A stretch of DNA of 64,000 bases from positions 1-64,000 of the forward strand of contig JBFXFM010000016.1 in NCBI GenBank assembly GCA_050179035.1. Reading direction: 5' to 3'. This DNA comes from Draconibacterium sp050179035 (lineage in GTDB: Bacteria; Bacteroidota; Bacteroidia; Bacteroidales; Prolixibacteraceae). This document shows, one piece after another, positions 52,770 through 59,993 of this stretch. The position numbers and the translations under genes were made by a program. The notes beneath the pieces were generated by a model, which worked only from the letters and a program-made list of their open reading frames with translations, was not told the DNA's origin and searched no databases. The first letter of the stretch is position 1, and each line of letters opens with the position of its first letter.

Positions 52770-53407
52770 TTGTGCAAGTTGGTTAGTCTTATGATTTCTA
52801 ATTTTATTTCCTCTATAACTTCTTTATTTTTAATCTCTTTCCGTTCTCCAATCTTCTCTGAAAACAAATAAAACACTTTTCCACCAAAGACTTCGGTGAA
52901 TTTTTCATGCGTCTCAGCTTGTAAACTATATTCTTTAAAGATTTCAGGCAACTGAATCCCTGAATTTACAGGTTTAATTTGTAGTCCAATGTATTTATCA
53001 TTTACAAGAATGAAAAAATCAACATTGAACAATCTGTCCCACTCATCGGGAGCGGGCTGAATTGGTACCTCCAATATCTTCTGTAACTGACCGTATATGG
53101 TTTGTATTTCTGTCATATAACCGTCAAAAGTTCGGTCAATAACGAGTTGCATCATGTAATCTATGCAATCTTTTTCCGAAACGTCAGCAACTTCTGATTG
53201 AATTACTTCGGTGATTTTGACATACAATTTTTTACCTAATTCAATAATATGTTCTTTTGATTTAACTTTATTGAAGTAATATTCACGCCATTCATCCAGT
53301 GTTTTTGGGGAACATTTTCTGATTGATTCTGACGTTGGACCAACATTTCTTTTAAAATTCAGTTGGAAGCGATTCATCGCACTGTTTAAAATCCACTCTT
53401 TAGCCAT
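52766..53407 (-). CDS. MjaI-like type II restriction endonuclease (CTAG)
   Basis: About 213 residues from MAKEWILNSAMNRFQLNFKR; the longer frame adds 16 residues that lie within the methyltransferase gene. It matches the MjaI family (recognition CTAG by family knowledge): NVGPTSESIRKCSPKTLDEW, VIDRTFDGYMTEIQTIYGQL, and the PD-(D/E)xK-type core VDFFILVNDKYIGLQIKPVN (D...Q-x-K). It overlaps the methyltransferase by 8 bp and murB by 4 bp. The recognition sequence is inference from the family. All core residues are present. Confidence 0.85.
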   Translation of the reverse strand: MAKEWILNSAMNRFQLNFKRNVGPTSESIRKCSPKTLDEWREYYFNKVKSKEHIIELGKKLYVKITEVIQSEVADVSEKDCIDYMMQLVIDRTFDGYMTEIQTIYGQLQKILEVPIQPAPDEWDRLFNVDFFILVNDKYIGLQIKPVNSGIQLPEIFKEYSLQAETHEKFTEVFGGKVFYLFSEKIGERKEIKNKEVIEEIKLEIIRLTNLHK

Positions 53408-54695
53408 TGTTTTGGTCGAAAAGGTTTTGAAATTTATCTTTGTATTTAAAGTCAACGTTACTATCTACCTGGACTAACCCACTTTTTATCAAATGTGCAT
53501 TGACAAATGTTTTGTTTTCCAAATAAAGATAACATTGCAAGTTGTTCTGATTGTCGTATTTAACATTATCATATTTCAGAAATACCCGCTTACCCTTTAC
53601 TTTTTGAGTTAAGAAGTTTGTTGCTGTTCCATTAGCTAAAGGATCTTCTTTAATTCCAATCAGTTTAATAATTAGATCGTTGTTTAATTTAAGTTTTTCA
53701 GGACTAATTACTTCTTTTACAGTAAAGAGCTCTTCCCGTTTTGTTGAACTATCCTTGTCTATTTTTGAACCGAACTGAAATTTCTTAACATCAATTTTTT
53801 TGTCGAAGACATGTGGGTCTTTAAAAATATAAGGCAGTTTGTTTATTTCTTCTACAAAATCATTTTTAACAGGTTGTTGCTTAACTAATTCATAGGTAGT
53901 TCCCACTAAGTCTTTTTGCTGAATTTTCAATTTTTCCTTTATAATCGGGATAAACTCAGGGTTAATTTCATAACTAACCGAGTTCCTATCCGTATTTCGT
54001 GCAGCTAATGCAGTAGTTCCACTGCCAGCAAAAGGATCGAGGATAGATTCACCAATAAAAGAAAACATTCTAATCAGGCGTCTGGGTAATTCTTCCGGGA
54101 ACATGGCGATGTGATTATTTTGTCTTGCTCCTGCAAAATTCCAATGACCCGCAAAAAATGAATTCCATTCTTCCGCTGTCATTTTAGAAAGTTCTTTTTG
54201 TTCAGTTGTTGGTTTTGGGGCATCACCCAACTTTTTAAAAATGAGTACAAATTCGTAATCAAGTTTTAATATCCCATTTCTCGGATATGGATATGAACCC
54301 ATTTGAATTCCTCCACCCGTTGTATTTGACGTGGTTACTTTTTGCCAGATAATAGCACCCATGTAATCAAAACCTATGTTCTCACAAAATTTGATAATTT
54401 CTTCGCGAATTGGAATGACTTTATACCGTCCATAATAAACGGCACGCGCGAACTGATCGCCAATATTGATACAAAGCCTGCATCCATTGTGAAGAACCCG
54501 GTAGCATTCTTTCCAGACTAAATTAAGATTATTAATATAATTTTCGTAATTATCGTGGAAGCCAATTTGGTTTTCTGTACCGTAATCTTTAAGTTGCCAG
54601 TAAGGTGGTGATGTAATAGCTACATGCACTGAATTATCGGGCAATTCAATCATATTTCGGCTGTCACCATTTATAATTTTATGATGAGTTTTCAT
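53400..54695 (-). CDS. DNA methyltransferase (beta class, N4-cytosine type) with a SNase-like tail
   Basis: A 431-residue protein. Residues 1-245 are a beta-class SAM methyltransferase: the catalytic motif TSPPYWQLKDYG (28-39) comes before the SAM motif DPFAGSGTTALAA (about 219-231). TSPPYW fits N4-cytosine enzymes, as expected for a CTAG system. Residues 324-425 read like staphylococcal nuclease: IIKLIGIKEDP, ATNFLTQKVKGKRVFLKYD, CYLYLENKTFVNAHLIKSGLVQV. The catalytic Arg/Glu/Arg of SNase are replaced (Lys, Asp or Asn), so it is probably inactive and could bind DNA. It protects DNA from the partner endonuclease, encoded next. Confidence 0.9.
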   Translation of the reverse strand: MKTHHKIINGDSRNMIELPDNSVHVAITSPPYWQLKDYGTENQIGFHDNYENYINNLNLVWKECYRVLHNGCRLCINIGDQFARAVYYGRYKVIPIREEIIKFCENIGFDYMGAIIWQKVTTSNTTGGGIQMGSYPYPRNGILKLDYEFVLIFKKLGDAPKPTTEQKELSKMTAEEWNSFFAGHWNFAGARQNNHIAMFPEELPRRLIRMFSFIGESILDPFAGSGTTALAARNTDRNSVSYEINPEFIPIIKEKLKIQQKDLVGTTYELVKQQPVKNDFVEEINKLPYIFKDPHVFDKKIDVKKFQFGSKIDKDSSTKREELFTVKEVISPEKLKLNNDLIIKLIGIKEDPLANGTATNFLTQKVKGKRVFLKYDNVKYDNQNNLQCYLYLENKTFVNAHLIKSGLVQVDSNVDFKYKDKFQNLFDQNNG

Positions 54696-54812
54696 TCCTG
54701 TTTTCTTTTCTGTAAAAGTACAGAAAATTGTTATGTTTTAAGTTTTGTGAAAATTAAGTTAACGGATGTCTTATCAACAACAGTCCAAAAAATGAGCTAC
54801 TAAAAATTCTCA

Positions 54813-57041
54813 TTACTCTTCAACAAAATACCTGAGCTGATCGAGCATGATTGGCACATCGTCTTTGTCAACGCCCTGTTCAAGCAGGTGATGTGCGTCT
54901 TCACCAAAAACTTCGAAGAACTCTTTCTCGGAAAAAAACGCAGGAGCAATTGATCTTTTATAAAAGTCGAGTGCGGCTTTCCGGTTGCCCAGGCACCATT
55001 GCACATGCCCCATATTCATCAGGTCGTGCTTGCTGGCGTCGTCGTTTATAATGCGCTGAAAATATTTTTCAGCCTGTTCTTTTTTGCCGGTTACAAACGA
55101 GCACCAGCCCAATGGCCGCCACACTTTTTTGTTTTCGGGAGCCAGATATTCAACTTTAAAATAATATTTAAGCGCCGCTTCAAACTCACCCAATTCGAGA
55201 TAGCAATGACCAATATTTAACTCTGTATTCAGATTTTCAGGGTCGAGTTTTTCCACTTCGAGATAATATTCGAGCGCTTTTTGCGGCTTTTTCAGATTGC
55301 GGTAGCAAAGTGCTATTTTATTAAACAACCACAATTTATTGCTGTCGAAAAATTCAGCTTTCCGGTAGGTTTCAAGCGCTTTTTTATAGTCTCCCGACTT
55401 TTGGTAACAGAACCCGACTTTCTGAAAAAGTTCGGCATCCTTTTCACCGGTTAACAGGTAATTGAAGATTTCAGCAGCCTCGGTAAAATAATTTTTTCTG
55501 AAATAATACTCGGCAATATTCCGTAGCAGCGTTTCATCCTCTTTCAGCAAAAGGCCGGTGGAACTGAGGTTGTGAAAATCGAACCGCCAGGTAAAAATAT
55601 CCTCAAAATCGTTTTTACGCGGGTGCAATTTGTAAAACCTGTACAAATCCTGAATGTACTGGTTAGAAACGATTCCCTTAAATTTAAGGGGATCGGTTAT
55701 TTGTTCATCTTTTTGCAATTCCACCAGCTGACTGATTTCGGCGTTCATTCCCTGCGCCAGAAAATCGCGGTTTTCTTTTGGCAGGTTCTCGATGCTGAAG
55801 CAAAACGAATATTTATCGGAGTTGCATAAAATAGGCGCACTGTCGATTACTTCGAGGAAACTCCGGTTAATTTCATCGGCGTACCGCGTAAACTTTTCAA
55901 TTTGCGGGTTCGAGATAAAAAACGGCATAAACCAGTTGGTGATTTCGTTGAAATAGGGGTACATTTTAAGCATTGCAAACGACCCCATAAAAACATCGGC
56001 GCCCTCCATCTGCAATTCCGAAAACTCCTCCATTTTATTCATCAACCCGGGCGAGTCTTTAAAAATTTCCTGCCAGTCGGGGTTGCGGTCATCATCCAAC
56101 CCCTCGCCCAGCAAACCTTCGAGATTGATTTTGTCTTTCAGATTCGGGCTTATCTTTATCATTTCGGGGATGATTTCATCCTTAATTTTCTGCTGAATTT
56201 TTTCAGTTTCCCGACTTCTTATCAACTGAATAATTACTTGTGCAAGATTGCGTTTAAACGCCGGATCCTCGTTCAGCAACTGCAAACGTGCATCAATTGC
56301 CGGGTACAATTGCAGTCTCGAATCATACCTGAACAAGGCAAGCATCAATCCCACCAACGCCCGCTGGTTCAGTTCGGCTTCGGGCGATTCGAAAAGCGTG
56401 AAAAGCAATGCAAATTTGCGTTCGTCGAAATAACGCAGCAAGCTCAGTACAATGGCCGAAATCAGAAACGATTTGTATGGCGTGGTTACAAATGCCGAGT
56501 TAAAAAACTCGTCGAGAAATTCAGTTTCGTCGTCGTTTAACTCGTTTGCAAACCAAAAATGATTAAAAAGCACCACCATGTTTTGCTGGTGCGCTTCGGC
56601 CGAAATGAATTGTGTTCCGCTTTTTACATCGGTTTCACCAGCCAGCGATATCAGTTCCTGGTGAAGGTAGTAATCTTCGAGAATGCCAATATAACTTTTC
56701 GGGTTGGTTACCGGACGTAACTGATTGATGCGTTTCTTTTCGTATTCAACCGAAGATGAAAATTTTATCATTATGCTGTCGAACACCGCATCGGTAAGTT
56801 CATAGGCCGAAACAAGCAATTTCCGGTAGATTTTTTGCCGCTCCGGGTCCTGGATTCCTTCTACTGTATATTGCAACATGTAACGGTAAGTTTGTTCAAG
56901 GTTTTGCCATTCGTCGCGAAAAACCTGCAAACCGTAATCGTTCATCATTTTCCCTAGCAGATCGAATGCCGGTTTTAACTTGCGGTCGGCAAGATGGCGG
57001 TTGATTTCGCTGTATTTTCTTTTTATTTCGGTATCTGTCAT
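54813..57041 (-). CDS. Large tetratricopeptide-repeat protein
   Basis: 742 residues. The N-terminal two-thirds (1-480) are helical without a recognised family. The C-terminal part (about 490-680) holds five to six TPRs: YYFRKNYFTEAAEIFNYLLTG, GFCYQKSGDYKKALETYRKA, ALCYRNLKKPQKALEYYLEV, GHCYLELGEFEAALKYYFKV and GWCSFVTGKKEQAEKYFQRI. The end reads DDVPIMLDQLRYFVEE. It is cytoplasmic (no signal). It sits between the R-M pair and a non-coding region; function unknown. Confidence 0.85.
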   Translation of the reverse strand: MTDTEIKRKYSEINRHLADRKLKPAFDLLGKMMNDYGLQVFRDEWQNLEQTYRYMLQYTVEGIQDPERQKIYRKLLVSAYELTDAVFDSIMIKFSSSVEYEKKRINQLRPVTNPKSYIGILEDYYLHQELISLAGETDVKSGTQFISAEAHQQNMVVLFNHFWFANELNDDETEFLDEFFNSAFVTTPYKSFLISAIVLSLLRYFDERKFALLFTLFESPEAELNQRALVGLMLALFRYDSRLQLYPAIDARLQLLNEDPAFKRNLAQVIIQLIRSRETEKIQQKIKDEIIPEMIKISPNLKDKINLEGLLGEGLDDDRNPDWQEIFKDSPGLMNKMEEFSELQMEGADVFMGSFAMLKMYPYFNEITNWFMPFFISNPQIEKFTRYADEINRSFLEVIDSAPILCNSDKYSFCFSIENLPKENRDFLAQGMNAEISQLVELQKDEQITDPLKFKGIVSNQYIQDLYRFYKLHPRKNDFEDIFTWRFDFHNLSSTGLLLKEDETLLRNIAEYYFRKNYFTEAAEIFNYLLTGEKDAELFQKVGFCYQKSGDYKKALETYRKAEFFDSNKLWLFNKIALCYRNLKKPQKALEYYLEVEKLDPENLNTELNIGHCYLELGEFEAALKYYFKVEYLAPENKKVWRPLGWCSFVTGKKEQAEKYFQRIINDDASKHDLMNMGHVQWCLGNRKAALDFYKRSIAPAFFSEKEFFEVFGEDAHHLLEQGVDKDDVPIMLDQLRYFVEE

Positions 57042-57500
57042 TTCAATTCCCCTTCATTCAAAAATAGACAAAACCTGCAGGGCAAAAAACACTCCGTTTA
57101 AGTTTTTCTGATTATATGACCGGAAACGAGCCAAATCACTGACAAAACAGGATGGAACACGAATAATATTTACAATTTGCGATTTACAGATTTACAATTT
57201 AATGTTGTTTCGTTAATGGGAATAAATGAAACTTTAACCGCAAAGAACTGCAAAGCCTTACGCAGAGAACCGCAAAGAAATCATACTTTACTGACTTTGC
57301 GGTACTTTTCTCCTTCTCAGCGCACTTTGCGTTTAAACCTTTCAGTATTCAAAATCCTAAACTAAACGACATTAATTTACAATTTACAAATCCATTTTAT
57401 CCAGAATCAAGCATCCAATATCAAGTATCCGGCATGATAATCAACAAATCTCATATCAATAAAATCCAGTATCAAGAATCCAGAATCAGGCATTCACCTC
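57042..57500. other. Non-coding region with repeats
   Basis: 459 bp without a gene. It begins with repeated GATTTACA units, then an inverted element starting CTTTAACCGCAAAG (57232-57245) and ending CTTTGCGTTTAAAC (57325-57338) with further CGCAAAG/CTTTGCG copies between. From 57399 it has imperfect ATCAAGCATCC/ATCCAGTATCAAG repeats (57399-57494), related to those at 15736-15765. Confidence 0.65.
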
Positions 57501-58388
57501 TCACTGAACTCCCTTCACATTCATTTTCAGGGTGTAGGCTCCTTTGCGGGCAGTTACAAACAAAATATTACGTTTTTTACCGCCAAAGCAAACATTGGCC
57601 GGCTCTTCCGGAAATTCAATTTCCTTAATCAGTTCTCCTTTCGGATTGTAAACCCAAACTTTTCCTGAGGTCAGATAAACATTTCCCTCGTTGTCGATGG
57701 TCATTCCGTCGCTGCCTTTTGGTGCAAAAAAGGTTTTGTTGGCCAGCGTTCCATCGGGCTGAATATTGTATTTCCAGGTTTTGTTATCCTGAATATCGGC
57801 AACATACAACGTCTTTCCATCGGGAGTTCCGATGATTCCGTTTGGCGTTTTAAAATCGTCAATCACGCGTTTGATTTCACCATCGGGACTGAGATAATAA
57901 ACACCACGGACATCCTGAATTTCTTTATGACCTTCGGGCCACCAGGAGCGGTGATAATAAGGGTCGGTAAACCAGATGCCCCCTTGCGGCGAAATCCACA
58001 AATCGTTGGGAGCATTCAGGTGTTTGCCGTTGTATTCGTTAATAACGGGAACCAGCTTTTTGTTATCATCGAAATAGGCGATATGGTTTTTTTCATCAGC
58101 ACAGGTTACCAACTTTCCCCGACTGTCAAAATACATTCCGTTTGAGCGGCCAGTGCCTTCGAGCCAAAGCGAGATTCCGGCCTTTTCGTCCCAAACATAA
58201 ATGCGGTCGTTGGGCTGGTCGGTGAAATACACTTTGCCATCGGGCGCAACCGCCGGTCCTTCGGTAAACGAGTAACCCGAACCTGCCTGCACAATTTTGG
58301 CGTCTTTGGCAACAAGGCCGGTTTTATAAGTTTGTGCTGTAAGTTGAGCAGTAAGAACTGTCAGTGTAATAAAAATCAGTTTTTTCAT
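57501..58388 (-). CDS. SMP-30/gluconolactonase-family secreted protein
   Basis: This 295-residue six-bladed propeller of the SMP-30/gluconolaconase/LRE family has a signal peptide (LIFITLTVLTAQLTAQT). The divalent-metal site is formed by SFTEGPAVAPDGKVYFTD (Glu near 42), LNAPNDLWISPQGGIWFTDPYY (Asn near 125) and GIIGTPDGKTLYVADIQ (Asp near 197). Family members hydrolyse lactones of sugars. Here it is exported, probably periplasmic. It is a single gene, downstream of a repeat-rich gap. Confidence 0.93.
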   Translation of the reverse strand: MKKLIFITLTVLTAQLTAQTYKTGLVAKDAKIVQAGSGYSFTEGPAVAPDGKVYFTDQPNDRIYVWDEKAGISLWLEGTGRSNGMYFDSRGKLVTCADEKNHIAYFDDNKKLVPVINEYNGKHLNAPNDLWISPQGGIWFTDPYYHRSWWPEGHKEIQDVRGVYYLSPDGEIKRVIDDFKTPNGIIGTPDGKTLYVADIQDNKTWKYNIQPDGTLANKTFFAPKGSDGMTIDNEGNVYLTSGKVWVYNPKGELIKEIEFPEEPANVCFGGKKRNILFVTARKGAYTLKMNVKGVQ

Positions 58389-58521
58389 TTTTCAAATTGG
58401 TTTACGTTTTTGTAAAAATAGGAAAACTGGCGAATAAAGAAATACAAATCCCATAATCAGGTAGATTTTCGAACGGTAGATTCAGTGCTGCATAAGCAAG
58501 TAATTTCTTCAGCCTTTTTTA

Positions 58522-58529
58522 TATTTTTG
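58522..58529 (+). promoter_or_regulatory. -7 box four bases before the HEPN start
   Basis: TATTTTTG is a perfect TAnnTTTG box ending 4 bases before the ATG at 58534, the same spacing as at the other HEPN/MNT locus. A leaderless mRNA is likely; no proper -33 box is visible. Confidence 0.5.
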
Positions 58530-58533
58530 TTGA

Positions 58534-58917
58534 ATGACATTTGAAAACACATATAATGAATGGTTTCTGCAATCGGATTATGATTTAGGGACTGCAGAAG
58601 ACATGTTCAGGTCAGGACGTTACATTTATTGTATTTTCATGTGCCATTTGTCTTTGGAGAAAGTTTTGAAGGGCTTATTGATAAAGAAAACCGGAGAGTT
58701 TCCAATCAAAACTCACAGCCTGGTTTATTTCTCAGAAAAAATTGGAATTTCTGCTAACGAGAAACAGTACGAATTTCTTTATACACTTGACAAAATCTCC
58801 GTTCCCACAAGATATCCTGAAAGTTTAAGTAAATTGATTGCTGTTTTTACGAAGGAAAAAACTGAAGACATTTTAAACACAACAAAAGAAGTTCAACAAT
58901 GGATAAAACAACAATAA
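58534..58917 (+). CDS. HEPN-domain protein (toxin-like)
   Basis: 127 residues of the HEPN type in the branch that starts with WFLQSDYDLGTAEDMFRSGRYIYCIFMCHLSLEKVLKGLL. The middle helices (KTHSLVYFSEKIG) and the motif TRYPESLSKL follow. The Rx(4-6)H consensus is not exact, so ribonuclease activity is not assured. The MNT gene starts inside its last codons (19-bp overlap, 58899). The order HEPN then MNT is the reverse of the pair at 49889-50580. It belongs to a different HEPN branch. Confidence 0.9.
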   Translation: MTFENTYNEWFLQSDYDLGTAEDMFRSGRYIYCIFMCHLSLEKVLKGLLIKKTGEFPIKTHSLVYFSEKIGISANEKQYEFLYTLDKISVPTRYPESLSKLIAVFTKEKTEDILNTTKEVQQWIKQQ

Positions 58918-59216
58918 ACAGCGCAATCGATTTTTTGAAATCCTCATTAATCAAAAGTGGAATTAATGTCGATTCGATAGCTTTATTTGGTTCAGCGAAA
59001 AACGGTACTTTTACCAGTGAAAGTGACATTGATTTGATGATTATATCTTCTGATTTTATTAATCTCGATATTTTTGAGCGCGCAAAACTTACCATGAAAC
59101 CGGAAACTGAAACACTTCGAAAATTTAAAATACCAATGGATATTATTAACCTTTCTCCCGAGGAATTTGAGAAACCTGAAATTAAGTTTTACTACAACCC
59201 ACAAATTGTCGCCTGA
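58899..59216 (+). CDS. MNT-type nucleotidyltransferase (antitoxin-like)
   Basis: 105 residues of the minimal Pol-beta nucleotidyltransferase fold: DSIALFGSAKNGTFTSESDIDLMIIS (GS...S-DID), followed by PMDIINLSPEEF with the third Asp of the catalytic site. It is probably the antitoxin that modifies or binds the HEPN protein. Overlap with the HEPN gene is 19 bp in a different frame. The next gene (DUF3795) starts 117 bp further, so the pair stands alone. Confidence 0.9.
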   Translation: MDKTTINSAIDFLKSSLIKSGINVDSIALFGSAKNGTFTSESDIDLMIISSDFINLDIFERAKLTMKPETETLRKFKIPMDIINLSPEEFEKPEIKFYYNPQIVA

Positions 59217-59333
59217 AGTATCAGTCTTTTTCACTTTTTCACAAATTTCATTCAACCCCCGTTTTTCGTCATTCAACCACAAAAATTTTATTTCGCTGGT
59301 TGCCCATTCTACTTTTAAATCAAAAAAATCGAG

Positions 59334-59765
59334 ATGGACTATCAACTTTTAACAGCGCCTTGTGGCAAAGATTGTTTCAACTGCCCGCTTTGCATTGCAG
59401 AAGAAAACCGCGAAAACCGGGAAGCCTTTTTCAAACGGAACAATATTCCGGAAGACAAATTTCAGTGCAAAGGTTGCCGCCCCAATAATGGTTATTGTCC
59501 CGGACTCGAAGTTCTGGGAATCGACCCGAATTGCAGGATGTACGCCTGCATTCAGGAAAAAGGAGTGAATTTTTGTTACGAGTGCGATGAATTTCCGTGC
59601 GAACGTTTGCAACCCGTTGCCGACCGCGCCGAACGGGTTCCGCATTCACTAAAAATTTACAACCTCTGCATGATTCAGAAAATGGGTGTCGAAAAGTGGG
59701 CAACTGAACATTCAAAACGGCTCTTTGATGAGTATTACACGCGCAAGCTCAATTCAATGATGTAA
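59334..59765 (+). CDS. DUF3795 cysteine-rich protein
   Basis: 143 residues with many paired cysteines: APCGKDCFNCPLC, FQCKGCRPNNGYCPGL, NCRMYACIQEKGVNFCYECDEFPCERL. The pattern is that of DUF3795, which is common in anaerobes and likely binds zinc or iron-sulfur clusters. No function is known. There are no signals for export. Confidence 0.92.
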   Translation: MDYQLLTAPCGKDCFNCPLCIAEENRENREAFFKRNNIPEDKFQCKGCRPNNGYCPGLEVLGIDPNCRMYACIQEKGVNFCYECDEFPCERLQPVADRAERVPHSLKIYNLCMIQKMGVEKWATEHSKRLFDEYYTRKLNSMM

Positions 59766-59776
59766 AAAATACAGCC

Positions 59777-59953
59777 ATGTTCAGCCAGTTCGTCGATACT
59801 ATTTTTGATAACTCAACCGTAAAAAAACTGCCGGTCATTAATATTCTTGTCTGGTCTGTAATCTTTCTGAAACCTGTATTAAAAGCAGTTGCCGAAATTC
59901 TTGATTTTTTAGTGTGCACTGAAAATCGGGATTGTGGAATTAAGTTAATTTAG
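59777..59953 (+). CDS. Small ORF with one hydrophobic helix, unknown
   Basis: A 58-codon frame (MFSQFVDTIFDNSTVKKLPV...) 11 bases after DUF3795. It has a hydrophobic segment INILVWSVIFLKPVLKAVAEILDFL and two Cys in the tail. No known family and no ribosome-binding site. It may be real or fortuitous. Confidence 0.3.
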   Translation: MFSQFVDTIFDNSTVKKLPVINILVWSVIFLKPVLKAVAEILDFLVCTENRDCGIKLI

Positions 59954-59993
59954 GGAGTTTCAAAAAAAACTTAACCGGATTATCGATACCAAA

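Noticed and set aside
49889..54695. A large defence island
   Set aside because: Only one MNT/HEPN pair and one type II R-M pair occur here, mixed with core cell-wall genes. No other defence genes are seen, so it is two small modules.
57177..57365. 62-codon ORF downstream of the TPR gene
   Set aside because: Made of CGCAAAG/CTTTGCG inverted repeats; no family match.
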